DNA of 64,000 nt, from positions 1 to 64,000 of the forward strand of contig JAGYJD010000007.1 of the NCBI GenBank assembly GCA_018402365.1, in the 5' to 3' direction. The stretch is from Candidatus Nanopelagicales bacterium (GTDB lineage Bacteria; Actinomycetota; Actinomycetes; S36-B12; UBA5976). This document shows, one piece after another, positions 10,270 to 18,947 of this stretch (position 1 is its first letter; the number at the start of each line of letters is the position of its first letter). The position numbers and the translations under genes were made by a program. The notes below the pieces were generated by a model that was not told the origin of the DNA, did no database searches, and worked only from the letters and a program-made list of their open reading frames with translations.

Positions 10270-10929
10270 TTAGTGCATTACGGTGTCAAGATAGGGCTCT
10301 CCGGTGACGACATGAATCACGCGTCGAGCGATGCTCACCGCATGATCACCAAAGCGTTCGTAATATCGCGAAAGTAAGGTCACATCTACTGCAGCTTCAA
10401 CTCCGTGATTCCAATCAACTGAAAGCACAATTCTAAATAGTTCACGGTGAATTTCATCTAACTTATCATCGCTATTTTCTATCTCTCTGGCGACAGATAA
10501 TTCATGTGTTGCTAAAACTTTATGAGTTTGTTCCACAATTTTTTCGGCGTAGTGCCCCATTGATCTAAATGTGTCTACTAATTCTTCTGGAATTGCTTTT
10601 GAGGGATAGCGCAGTCTTGCAGCTTTGGCGATATGAACTGCTAAGTCACCCATTCGCTCAAGGGAGGTAGCCATTTTTAAGGCCCCAAGGACAGTGCGCA
10701 AATCAGAAGCAACTGGATTTTGTAAAGCCGTGACCAAGATGCACTTTTCTTCTAGCGCTGATGTGAGGTCATTAATTAATACATCAGACTCAATCACTTT
10801 TTCAGCGATTTCTCGGTCTGCAAATAAGAGTGATTCAGTAGCTTGGGTAACAGATTTTAAAACCAAATTGGTAATGTGCTGTAGCTCGTTACTGATTTCT
10901 TTTAAGTCTTCTTCGAAACTGTTTCTCAT
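10270..10929 (-). CDS. phoU: Phosphate signalling protein PhoU
   Basis: Adapter that links Pst transporter state to the SenX3/PhoR-type kinase. It is 219 aa with two PhoU three-helix repeats; the metal-binding-type motifs are recognisable as SLERMGDLAVHIAKAA in the first and YERFGDHAVSIARRV in the second. It is divergent from senX3-regX3, the usual actinobacterial layout. An AAGGGG ribosome site precedes the ATG, and TATTAT about 20 bp further up could be its -10 element. Confidence 0.95.
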   Translation of the reverse strand: MRNSFEEDLKEISNELQHITNLVLKSVTQATESLLFADREIAEKVIESDVLINDLTSALEEKCILVTALQNPVASDLRTVLGALKMATSLERMGDLAVHIAKAARLRYPSKAIPEELVDTFRSMGHYAEKIVEQTHKVLATHELSVAREIENSDDKLDEIHRELFRIVLSVDWNHGVEAAVDVTLLSRYYERFGDHAVSIARRVIHVVTGEPYLDTVMH

Positions 10930-11088
10930 CTTTACCCCTTCTATTTAAGATAATACGCTGATTGGGCAAAAAAGTCAGGATGCTGAATTGGAAAGTTACG
11001 AATTTCGATGAATATTTGATGAACGGACAGTTAAAGATAACCATTAGGCAGGAGCAAAAGGTAAATCAAGAGGGCAACCGCTTATTCT

Positions 11089-12237
11089 GTGAATATGGAA
11101 GTTTGGTTATGGTTCGCCGTTGGGATAGTAGCCGGTACAGGACTTGGGTACTGGTGGTTTGTTGGCTCAAAAACTCAACCGCAACCCGCCACAGCAGAAG
11201 AAGTTCCTGATAAAAGTTTAGATCAGTTAATTCAAAGTTTGCCAGGTGTAGTCATAAAAATTGATGAAAATTATCAAGTTTTGTTTGCCTCAGATTTAGC
11301 AAGAAATCTCGGGCTAGTACTCGAAAATCGAATAAAAGTAGCGCAATTAATTGATGCAGCAAAAAATTGTCGATTGGATCAACAGAGTAAAAATTTACAA
11401 ATCACTATTTTACAAAAATTAGGAAAGTCACAGACTACTTTAGAAGTTTGCATCATTCCGATAAATCCAAAACACACTTTAATATTCGCGCAAGACTTGA
11501 GCTTACTTCGCCGAGTTGAAGCGGTTAGGCGAGATTTTGTTGCGAACATTAGTCATGAACTAAAAACTCCCGTTGGGGCGCTCTCGTTATTAGCAGAGGC
11601 GATTGCCAGTGCAGAAGATGATGTTGAATCGATAAAGAAATTTGCCGGCAGAATAAATATTGAAACTGAGCGCTTAGCGAATGTTATTCGCGACATCATT
11701 GACCTGTCACAAGTGCAAGCGGATGAGCCTTTGGCAAAATCACAAAAAATAGAAGTTGACAGAATGATCTTAGAAGTACTTGATTCGGTAAACATCGCAG
11801 CTGAAATAAAAAAGATTACCGTGGTACATGTTAAATCCAACCAACTTTTTGTGGTAGGAGTTGAAAAACAGATAATTGCTGCGATAAGAAATCTTTTGGT
11901 AAATGCTATTAATTACTCCCCAGAAAAATCTCAAATCACAATTGGGACAACTCGCAAGACTGGGGTAGTAGAGATCACTGTGACAGATCAAGGCATTGGA
12001 ATTCCCATAGCGGATCAATCAAGAGTTTTTGAGAGATTTTTTCGAGTGGATCAAGCTCGCTCTCGCGATACCGGTGGCAGTGGCCTAGGGCTTTCAATTG
12101 TTAAACATGTTTGTGAAAATCATGGCGGAGAAGTTTCTTTATGGTCGGTTCCAGGTGAAGGCTCTACTTTTACCATGCGGTTTCCAGATCGAGTAAGCAG
12201 TGAAGAGGCAGCAGAAAAAGTGAAAGAAGTTTTATGA
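11089..12237 (+). CDS. senX3: Sensor histidine kinase SenX3 (phosphate sensing)
   Basis: Membrane-anchored histidine kinase of 382 aa. One N-terminal transmembrane helix (about residues 5-25) is followed by a short PAS-like segment (about 45-140), the HisKA dimerisation box with phospho-His156 (NISHELKTPVGAL), and the HATPase domain with N, G1 and G2 boxes (NLLVNAINYSPE, DQGIGIP, GSGLGLSIVKHVCENHGG). Order with regX3 (4 bp overlap) and divergent phoU marks it as SenX3/PhoR. The start is a GTG at 11089, with an in-frame ATG at 11095 as the alternative. Confidence 0.92.
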   Translation: MNMEVWLWFAVGIVAGTGLGYWWFVGSKTQPQPATAEEVPDKSLDQLIQSLPGVVIKIDENYQVLFASDLARNLGLVLENRIKVAQLIDAAKNCRLDQQSKNLQITILQKLGKSQTTLEVCIIPINPKHTLIFAQDLSLLRRVEAVRRDFVANISHELKTPVGALSLLAEAIASAEDDVESIKKFAGRINIETERLANVIRDIIDLSQVQADEPLAKSQKIEVDRMILEVLDSVNIAAEIKKITVVHVKSNQLFVVGVEKQIIAAIRNLLVNAINYSPEKSQITIGTTRKTGVVEITVTDQGIGIPIADQSRVFERFFRVDQARSRDTGGSGLGLSIVKHVCENHGGEVSLWSVPGEGSTFTMRFPDRVSSEEAAEKVKEVL

Positions 12238-12923
12238 CAAGGATTTTGGTAGTTGAAGATGAAGAATCAATTAGAGAGTCATTGGCTTTTTTATTAGTAA
12301 AAGAAGGATATGAAGTTCAAGCGATTATTAATGGCAGTGAAGCATTTGAAGCGTTTGAAAAGTTTGATCCAGATTTAGTTTTACTTGACATTATGTTGCC
12401 AGGATTATCAGGAGTTGAAATAACTAAAAAGATTCGTCAGAAATCACAAACACCCATCATCATGCTTACCGCTAAAGACACTGAATTAGACAAGGTTTTA
12501 GGGCTAGAAATTGGTGCTGATGATTATGTAACAAAACCATTTTCGGGTAGAGAGTTGCTGGCGCGAATTAAGGCACTGTTGCGAAGAACTGGTGAAGTGA
12601 TTTCGGTCGATGGTGGATTAAAGGTGGGCCCAATAGAGATTGACCAGGATCGACACCAAGTGTTGATTAGAGGTCAAGAGACTTCGATGCCATTAAAAGA
12701 GTTTGAATTACTTTTGTATCTCACCCAAAATTCTGGTCGAGTCTTAACGCGAAATCAATTAATTGATCGGATTTGGGGTAGTGATTATTTTGGCGATACT
12801 AAAACTTTAGATGTTCACATTAAGCGATTACGGGCCCGAGTAGAAAAAGATCCTGCTAAACCAAAATACTTGCAAACTGTGCGAGGCGTTGGCTATAAGT
12901 TTGAGAATAAAGCTACAGAGTAG
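12234..12923 (+). CDS. regX3: Response regulator RegX3 (OmpR family)
   Basis: DNA-binding partner of SenX3, 229 aa. The receiver domain has the acidic pocket VVEDEE, the phosphorylatable Asp52 in LVLLDIMLPG and the conserved Lys in DYVTKPF. The C-terminal OmpR winged helix ends with TLDVHIKRLRARVEKD and the usual RGVGYKF. It overlaps senX3 by 4 bp. It ends tail to tail with the lipoprotein gene, overlapping by 11 bp. Expected targets include the pst genes, phoU and possibly ppk in this window, which is inferred from the family. Confidence 0.94.
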   Translation: MTRILVVEDEESIRESLAFLLVKEGYEVQAIINGSEAFEAFEKFDPDLVLLDIMLPGLSGVEITKKIRQKSQTPIIMLTAKDTELDKVLGLEIGADDYVTKPFSGRELLARIKALLRRTGEVISVDGGLKVGPIEIDQDRHQVLIRGQETSMPLKEFELLLYLTQNSGRVLTRNQLIDRIWGSDYFGDTKTLDVHIKRLRARVEKDPAKPKYLQTVRGVGYKFENKATE

Positions 12924-13401
12924 TTTTAGGTCCAATACCTTCATAAATATCAGCGGGCTCAACGGTTAATACGTTTAGTGGCAAGGCACCAGCTTTTTCA
13001 AAAACTAAAGTAATAGAGACATAGCTTGAATTTTTGGCTGGAAAATTCAGTAAATCCACATGCGCGCTCTCTGGTGCGTTCCCTAAATTGACTCTTTGGC
13101 CCATCGGCAAATTAAGGGGTCCAGCTGGCGTGAAATTAATTCTTTGAGGGGAAGGATTGCTGATAACTACATCTATCAAAGCATCTGCCTGACCGGAGTT
13201 ATTTATAAGAGTTGCAACTAGTGTCGCATTTGAATTTTGATCTATTACAATTACAACGTTTTGTGCGTAAACCTTATTTATTTCTTCATACGTTCCATCA
13301 CCGGTGGGTCCTTGCAGACTAGTAAAAGCATTTGGTCCAGCACCGCAACCAGTAATTAATAAAGTCGCAGATAAGAAAGCAAATAATTTAAATTTTCGCA
13401 T
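12913..13401 (-). CDS. LpqE-like lipoprotein
   Basis: Secreted lipoprotein of 162 aa with a basic start, hydrophobic stretch and lipobox LITGCG at about residues 16-21. The mature part is beta-rich and lacks catalytic motifs I can name. Its place immediately upstream of and divergent from carD matches LpqE (Rv3584) in mycobacteria, so the call rests mainly on synteny and size. Function is unknown; the family resembles small copper-chaperone-like (PCuAC-type) folds, which I cannot confirm. Confidence 0.65.
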   Translation of the reverse strand: MRKFKLFAFLSATLLITGCGAGPNAFTSLQGPTGDGTYEEINKVYAQNVVIVIDQNSNATLVATLINNSGQADALIDVVISNPSPQRINFTPAGPLNLPMGQRVNLGNAPESAHVDLLNFPAKNSSYVSITLVFEKAGALPLNVLTVEPADIYEGIGPKTTL

Positions 13402-13491
13402 ACACTCAAGAATACTGTAAGGGATTTAACCTCAAGTTAAGCAGGTTGAACCCCCACTGATAGAATTATGGGTCTATTGGAAGGTGCGTGT

Positions 13492-13974
13492 ATGGCCTTT
13501 AAAGTCGGCGAAACAGTTGTTTATCCCCATCACGGTGCAGCAGTAATTGAAGCAATCGAAAAAAGATCCATTAAAGGCGTAGAACGCAAGTATTTGGTCT
13601 TAAGAGTTAAGCAAGGTGACTTAACAGTAAGAGTGCCAGCGGACAATGTAGATATGGTCGGTGTGCGCGACGTTGTTAACGCAGAAGGTTTAGAAAGAGT
13701 TTTTGATGTATTACGTCAACCTTTCACTGAAGAACCAACTAACTGGTCCCGTCGTTACAAAGCAAACTTAGAAAAATTAGCTTCAGGTGACGTAATTAAA
13801 GTTGCTGAAGTAGTAAGAGATTTATGGCGCCGCGATCAAGATCGAGGTCTTTCTGCAGGCGAGAAACGAATGCTGGCAAAAGCCCGTCAAATCTTGGTTA
13901 GCGAATTAGCGTTGGCAGAGCATTGCGACGAGAATAACGCCGAGGCTTTACTTGATGAGGTTTTAGTTTCTTAA
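13492..13974 (+). CDS. carD: RNA polymerase-binding transcription factor CarD
   Basis: Stabilises the RNA polymerase open complex at housekeeping promoters. The ORF track starts at 13468, but the family N-terminus is [15 protein letters not shown], so the ATG at 13492 with GGAAGGT about 10 bp upstream is preferred. This gives about 160 aa. The N-terminal RID (Tudor-like) domain covers residues 1-60. The C-terminal helical DNA-binding domain has the highly conserved [22 protein letters not shown] and [28 protein letters not shown] at 13461-13466 may be its -10. It heads the carD-ispF-cysS-rlmB cluster. Confidence 0.97.
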   Translation: MAFKVGETVVYPHHGAAVIEAIEKRSIKGVERKYLVLRVKQGDLTVRVPADNVDMVGVRDVVNAEGLERVFDVLRQPFTEEPTNWSRRYKANLEKLASGDVIKVAEVVRDLWRRDQDRGLSAGEKRMLAKARQILVSELALAEHCDENNAEALLDEVLVS

Positions 13975-14003
13975 GTACAGCCTTTAGAAAAGGTGGTTAG
14001 TAG

Positions 14004-14483
14004 ATGTCTACCTTTAGGGTTGGCGTTGGCGTGGATGTTCACCCAATAGATCCAAATAAACCACTTTATTTAGCCGGGCTTCATTGGCCAAATTATGCAG
14101 GTCTTTCAGGTCACTCTGATGGTGATGTGATCGCGCACGCTTGCTGCGACGCCTTGTTCTCTGCGGCGGGCTTGGGTGACTTGGGTACAAACTTCGGAAC
14201 CGATCGGCCTGAGTACAAAAGTGCTAGTGGTGAAAAATTGCTCACCGAAGCAAAACGCTTAGTTAACGCTGCCGGGTGGAATATTTCAAATATTAGCGTT
14301 CAGTTAATTGGCAATGAACCAAAGTTAGGCACGCGACGCCACGAAGCTGAAGAAACCTTAAGCAAAATTGTGGCAGCCCCGGTAAGTCTTTCTGCAACCA
14401 CCACCGATGGTTTAGGTTTAACCGGTCGTGGTGAAGGAATCGCGGCAATCGCTAACGCCTTAATATTTCAGGATAAAAATTGA
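14004..14483 (+). CDS. ispF: 2-C-methyl-D-erythritol 2,4-cyclodiphosphate synthase
   Basis: MEP-pathway isoprenoid enzyme of 159 aa. Zinc ligands are visible as Asp11 and His13 in VGVDVHP, with the conserved [16 protein letters not shown] segment and the [14 protein letters not shown] ending. In Mycobacterium ispD lies between carD and ispF; here only 29 bp separate carD and ispF, so ispD must be elsewhere. IspE at 40.4 kb is another step of the pathway. An AAAGGTGGT-type ribosome site precedes the ATG. Confidence 0.96.
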   Translation: MSTFRVGVGVDVHPIDPNKPLYLAGLHWPNYAGLSGHSDGDVIAHACCDALFSAAGLGDLGTNFGTDRPEYKSASGEKLLTEAKRLVNAAGWNISNISVQLIGNEPKLGTRRHEAEETLSKIVAAPVSLSATTTDGLGLTGRGEGIAAIANALIFQDKN

Positions 14484-15830
14484 CCTTAAGACTTTACGAC
14501 ACTCTCACTAGAAGTGTCAGTGATTTTGAGCCAATCAAAAAAGACGAAGTTGGTATTTATGTTTGCGGTGCCACTGTGCAAGGTTCACCACATATCGGTC
14601 ATCTCAGATCAGGCGTAGTTTTTGATGTATTGCGTCGCTGGCTAGTTTATTCAGGGCTAAAAGTTAATTTGGTTCGTAATGTGACAGATATTGATGACAA
14701 GATTCTTCACAATGCTCACCACGAAGATATGCCTTGGTGGGCGTTGGCGTACAAGTATGAACAAGAGTTTTCAAATGCTCACACCACCTTAGGAAACCTG
14801 CCACCCACAGTAGAGCCCAGAGCTACGGGTCATATTCCGCAAATGATTGAAATAATTAGTAAATTAATTGAAAAAAATTATGCTTACGAATCTCAAGGCA
14901 CGGTTTGGTTTTCGGTTAGGTCTTGGCCAGATTACGGAAAACTCTCTGGTCAAAAACTTGATGAGATGCTGGCGGCAGAAGATAAAGATCAAGGTAAAAA
15001 AGATCCGCACGACTTTGCACTTTGGAAGGCAGCAAAATTAGACGAACCTCATTGGAAGACTCCTTGGGGTGCCGGACGTCCTGGATGGCATATCGAATGC
15101 TCCGCCATGGCGCACGCCTATCTCGGTGAAGAGTTTGACATTCACGGTGGTGGGATCGATTTACAGTTTCCGCATCATGAAAACGAAATCGCCCAATCAA
15201 ATGCCGCTGACCATAAGTTTGCTCGCCGCTGGATGCATAATGCTTGGGTAACTCAAGCTGGCGAAAAGATGAGTAAAAGCTTAGGTAACTCCACCAAGAT
15301 CAATGAAGTTTTAAAGTTAGTTCAACCTACCTATTTAAAAGTATTATTTTTACCTAGTGTAAGTATATTTAAAGTAATTTGAATATCCGAAAATTCTAAA
15401 AGAGCTGCTATCGTTCTGACGAATCGAAATCTTTGCAAATGCTCCCAAATAGAGCCACAAAAGTAAGTCTGGAATTTGAAAGGCTATGAATGAAGATTCA
15501 ACACCCCTACATACATAGTAGTTATTCATGAACTAGTGATGCTGGGCAATTAAAGTTTAGACAATTAGATTCAGTAGGTGCAAAAACTATTGCTGGGTCT
15601 TTACGAAAGATGCTGGAAATCCTCGGTCTAGATCCACTTTCAGCTCAGTGAATCAATCCAGCACAGTTGACACAGCCAAAAATTTTTGTGCTTTAGTTGA
15701 AAAATAGCGTAAACCCGTGCCGCCGCACGATAGCTGACGATTAGCGATCACAAGAGATGATCGAAGTCGCTTCAAGATTGCAAATTGAGAAGATGTCGTT
15801 ACTTGGTGCCCGTGCTGACTTCTTCATCGC
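14480..15830 (+). pseudogene. cysS: Cysteinyl-tRNA synthetase, 5' two thirds intact, 3' third scrambled
   Basis: Charges tRNA-Cys. The first about 285 codons are clean: zinc Cys in [12 protein letters not shown] motif ([10 protein letters not shown]), KMSKS motif ([11 protein letters not shown]). From about 15,345 the frame breaks and the ORF ends at 15382 after only 300 aa. Fragments of the expected C-terminus continue in all three frames to about 15,830, for example AMNEDS, VVIHELV and RKMLEILGLDPLSAQ. Stop codons and indels occur every few dozen bases. CysS is essential in actinobacteria, so a true pseudogene is unlikely; a consensus error block is favoured. The start is a TTG overlapping the ispF stop. 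Confidence 0.85.
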
Positions 15831-15841
15831 GAGATAATAAA

Positions 15842-16690
15842 ATGCAAAAAGAAGTTATTGTTCGGCGGAAAGCGAAGAGTTTTTAGAGCCAAAAGGCCTG
15901 ACTCCTCCTGCTTCTTGTAAATGTAGATATGTAGTGTATTCGTCAGAAGTCCGCGTCCAAAAAGTTGTAACGCAGCGAAAATCCTACGATTTAATCATTG
16001 GTAGAAATCCAGTCTTAGAAGCATTAAAAAATAAAGTGCCCGCGTTTAGTTTAAGAATCGCAAACGGCATCGATATTGATGAAAGAGTTCAAGAAGCAAT
16101 TAAATTTGCAAACGACAACGATATTTCTATCGTGCAAGTAGACAGACGTGATTTAGATCGAATTACTGATCACGGCCCGCATCAAGGTCTCTGTCTTTTG
16201 TGTTGCCCAGAATACAGAAGTATCGACAAAAATTTAGTTGAATAAATAGGGCTAGTGATTGCCGTACTTTAGATCGTTACTGATCCAAGAAATCTTAGTG
16301 CGTACTGTTCGCTCAAAAAGCAGCAATTGTAATGCGCAGCAGTTGTAAGTATATAGCGTGGCTTAATGCCGCTTACAGCAGCTGGTGCGTTAGTACATAC
16401 CTGTTTGTTGAAAGCAAAATATCTCCCGCAATTATCATTGATTAAAGAAAGCGGATACTTTCTGTTTTGTGACTCTTCCGCAGAGGGTCGTCAACTTCCA
16501 GAATTAGATCAAGAGTTATTCAAAAACCCTTAGCAAAGTTGCTGTTGTTCAGAAGTGCGTGTATCTGTGTTAGTGGTTGTACTGCGATATTCATATTTTA
16601 CCCCACATTATGCCGAATTATATTGCTTCTTGCGGTGGCGCCATTATAAGCATTCATTTGGTAGGTGCCATCAGAGCAATTCGATTGCAG
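15842..16690 (+). pseudogene. rlmB: 23S rRNA (guanosine-2'-O-)-methyltransferase RlmB (TrmH/SpoU family), frame-scrambled
   Basis: SPOUT-class 2'-O-methyltransferase. The best preserved stretch is ORF 15934-16245, which carries the substrate-binding N-domain: YDLIIGRNPVLEALKN, then DRRDLDRITDHGPHQGLCL. Downstream the catalytic domain survives only as fragments in shifting frames, including VTDPRNL (motif 1) and later GSEG-like and HYAEL-like pieces. Position after cysS matches Rv3579c downstream of Rv3580c. All damage lies inside the scrambled block, so the gene is probably intact in the organism. Exact ends are approximate. Confidence 0.7.
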
Positions 16691-16710
16691 TATGATTGGC
16701 ATGCTCATTT

Positions 16711-16785
16711 GCCGGATGTGGCGTATTCAGGAAGCGCACTCTGGATTTGTATCAAGCGTTAGGGGTTCGAGTCTCGGTCGGTTTC
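16711..16785 (+). tRNA. tRNA-Thr(TGT), sequence degraded
   Basis: The stretch begins GCCGG, has a D-arm-like TCAGGAAGCGCACT, a candidate anticodon loop ATTTGTATC with anticodon TGT, and a clear T-arm GGGGTTCGAGTC, then CGGT near the end. Acceptor and anticodon stems do not pair fully, as expected inside the scrambled block. A tRNA-Thr downstream of rlmB is common in actinobacteria. The identity is inferred from the anticodon position and context. Confidence 0.5.
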
Positions 16786-16960
16786 AATGATATTATAGCT
16801 ACGGTGACATGTCACGTCATAATAAAAAAACTAAGTAAATAGTCAAGTCTTTGATGAAATAATAAAAACCTGATATTGATAGCCTTTATAGATTTTAAAT
16901 AGTACTTTTATTTATTTTTCAGCTGATTTAGGCAATTTAATATAAACAAAGCGGTGTGTT
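16786..16960. other. AT-rich intergenic stretch, no feature seen
   Basis: About 175 bases between the degraded tRNA-Thr and the degraded DUF3263 gene. It is AT-rich, with no convincing ORF, hairpin or repeat. It lies in the scrambled block, so promoter elements cannot be judged. Confidence 0.5.
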
Positions 16961-17185
16961 CGATTAATTGAGAGATTTTGCATTTTAGAATCTGAGCGCC
17001 AATGGTGGAAGTATTCCGGTGTTAAAGAGCAAGCAATTCGGTGACCTGTTCAAATGATACCGTCACTGTTCCACGCTGATTTGATAATGAAGAGCTTGAA
17101 GTGTCGATCCCATGCCGATAAAGCGTGCCCAAGACGCCCGCGGAGTTTCAGTTACCAGCAGTCGTTCTGTTTCGTGTTAGGATAA
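16961..17185 (+). pseudogene. DUF3263-family small helical protein, frame-scrambled
   Basis: A clean run of about 25 residues is readable, containing ESERQWWKYSGVKEQAIR followed by DLF, which is the hallmark of actinobacterial DUF3263 proteins (about 80 aa, function unknown). After this the frame shifts, and basic fragments consistent with the Arg-rich C-terminus follow. It sits between tRNA-Thr and the groEL operator. Damage is attributed to the scrambled block; boundaries are approximate. Confidence 0.6.
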
Positions 17186-17253
17186 ATTCAAAAACCCCCA
17201 AAACTCGCTTTTTGGGAAGTACCTGCACCGAGCCACGAGAGAGCAGTGGCTAG

Positions 17254-17279
17254 TTAGTACTTTATGGTCAGAGTGACAA
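17254..17279 (+). promoter_or_regulatory. Degraded CIRCE element (HrcA operator) upstream of groEL
   Basis: TTAGTACTT-8 nt-GAGTGACAA differs from the CIRCE consensus TTAGCACTC-N9-GAGTGCTAA at only four arm positions plus one spacer base. It lies about 40 bp before the expected groEL start, the canonical place. The mismatches fit the error density of the surrounding block. It implies HrcA control of this groEL. Confidence 0.65.
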
Positions 17280-17319
17280 ACTTTGGTGCTGGGAACTCAG
17301 ACTGAAGAGGAATCAATAA

Positions 17320-18889
17320 AATATAAGCCAAGATTGTGCCGGATGAGGTGCCTGCCAAAAGGCGGAGCGAGGCATGAAATATCTCCTGGAAAATGACGTC
17401 GTTCGTGTGACCCTGACCAAAAAGGTCGCAATGGTTTCTGGAAAGAAGTGGCGCTCCCACCATCAATAACGATGGGCGTCTCGATTGGCAAGAATTGAAT
17501 AGAAGATCCACGAAAAACGGTGCCGATTTGCAAAGAAGCAGTTAAGAAGACCGATGATGCTGCTGGCGACGGCACCACCACCGCAATCGTTTTGTTCGCC
17601 ATGGTTCGCGAAGGTTTGAATGGAAAAGCAGCGTTGCTAACCCAATGGCAATTAAAGGTGAAATTGAGCCGTAGAAAAATTCCAGCCGTTACAGAGATGG
17701 CTAAAGATGGTGAAACCAAAGAGCAAATTGCTCTACCGCTCAATCCGGCCGGGTGGCGGAGCATGAAGTTGGAACATGATTGCCAGCTGGCGGATAAGCT
17801 GGCAGCAAAGGTGCATCACTGTTTAGCAGCAATATTTTGACTCGAATTTGCTATCAGAAGGTACGCGTTTCGATAAAGGTTATTTCACTATTTTTTGTAC
17901 TGACACTGAATCGCATGGGAAATTCGTCTTAGAAGATCCATACATTCAAGGTGCCAATCAAAAGATTTCTTCTCGGTAAAAGATATAAGTTCCTATTTCC
18001 CTGAGAAAAGCCATAATCAGGAAAACCCTTTATTATCGCCGAAGATGCTGTGCTAGCGTCAGCAAATTTGCCGTGGGCCAAATTCGCGGAATCTCGTCAG
18101 CCGCTGTTACAGTTCTGGTTTTGGCAGACTGCCGCAGTACGTTGCAAGATATTGGTACTTTGACTGCGCCCGTATCGCGAAGAAGTTGGTTTGAAATCTC
18201 ATAACGTCAATCGGGAATTCATTTGCAAAGCCAGAAAGATCGTGAGCCTGTAGCACGACACTACAATCGTGCAGAAGGCGCCGGAGACTCTGAGCAAATT
18301 GCAGGGTCGAGTAAGTCACCGTGCCGAAATTGAAAAAGCGATTCTGGATTACGATCGTTAAAACTGGCTGCTTCAGCCAAATTGCCAGGGCGCTGCCGTA
18401 ATCGTGCTGGTGCAGTTACCGAAGCGAATTTAAAGACAATGTAATACGCGCATTAGTATGCTGTTCGCAACGCCAAAGCAGCAAAGCGAATAGCGAATTC
18501 AGCTGCGGAGGCGCCGTTTAATTCGTCGGTAAAGAAGCGCTTGAAAGATCTAGAAACTCACAGGTGATGAAGGAACTGTCAATATCATCAGAGTCGCTAT
18601 CGAAGCTTCCGCCAGCAAAATTGCCGTTAACGCAGGACAGCATGGTCACTGCCGGTGCGGTTTCACGGTGCTGGCGTAGCGTCTTAATGCGTTTACCGGT
18701 GTGAATATTGCAGACATGATTACACCGGCATCATCGACCAGCCGCTGGCGTAACCGTCCTGCCCTTCAGAACGCTGCCCTATCGCAAGCTCTCTCAACCA
18801 CAGCCGTTGCTGCCGATGGGCCAGAAAGATTCACCCAGCCCCAATGGTGTGATTTGAGGAATGGGCGGCATGGAGGAATGGACTTCTAA
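17320..18889 (+). pseudogene. groEL: Chaperonin GroEL, frame-scrambled along its whole length
   Basis: 60 kDa chaperonin. Recognisable pieces in correct order include VKKTDDAAGDGTTTA (ATP-binding loop), VREGLN, TKEQIA, GTRFDKGYF, LEDPYI and a terminal Gly/Met tail ending GMDF at a stop at 18887-18889. The expected length is about 540 codons and the span fits, but stops and indels occur throughout. No groES is adjacent, consistent with a stand-alone groEL2-type gene under CIRCE control. Since GroEL is essential and the flanks are clean, I infer a consensus artefact rather than true decay. The start is approximate. Confidence 0.8.
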
Positions 18890-18903
18890 GAAAAGTTCTT
18901 CAC

Positions 18904-18942
18904 AAAAAAAGGCGATCAGAAATGATCGCCTTTTTTATTTTT
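18904..18942. terminator. Bidirectional intrinsic terminator between groEL and the helicase gene
   Basis: Perfect 8-bp stem GGCGATCA / TGATCGCC with a GAAA tetraloop (18911-18930), flanked by seven A on the left and TTTTTTATTTTT on the right. It can terminate groEL on the plus strand and the XPB helicase gene on the minus strand. It is undamaged, marking the right edge of the scrambled block. Confidence 0.92.
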
Positions 18943-18947
18943 AATTA

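Larger units (their letters stand above)
15345..18890. other. Sharply bounded scrambled block (probable low-quality consensus)
   Basis: Within this 3.5 kb every expected gene of the conserved cysS-rlmB-tRNA-Thr-DUF3263-groEL order is present and in place, but each is riddled with substitutions and one-to-few-base indels in mixed directions. Flanking genes (ispF, cysS 5' part, XPB helicase) are intact to the base. The terminator at 18911-18930 just outside is perfect. Base composition matches the rest of the window. This looks like raw long-read sequence spanning a gap, although a decayed locus cannot be excluded from sequence alone. Confidence 0.75.

Noticed and set aside
16577-16762. 61-aa forward ORF in the scrambled block
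   Set aside because: It mixes the end of rlmB and part of the degraded tRNA-Thr; no independent protein signal.
17254-17764. Minus-strand ORFs of 85 and 155 aa
   Set aside because: Antisense to groEL remnants; created by the loss of frame, not protein-like.
15345-18890. Mobile-element insertion or genomic island
   Set aside because: No transposase, integrase, terminal repeats or target duplications; the genes are the expected syntenic ones.
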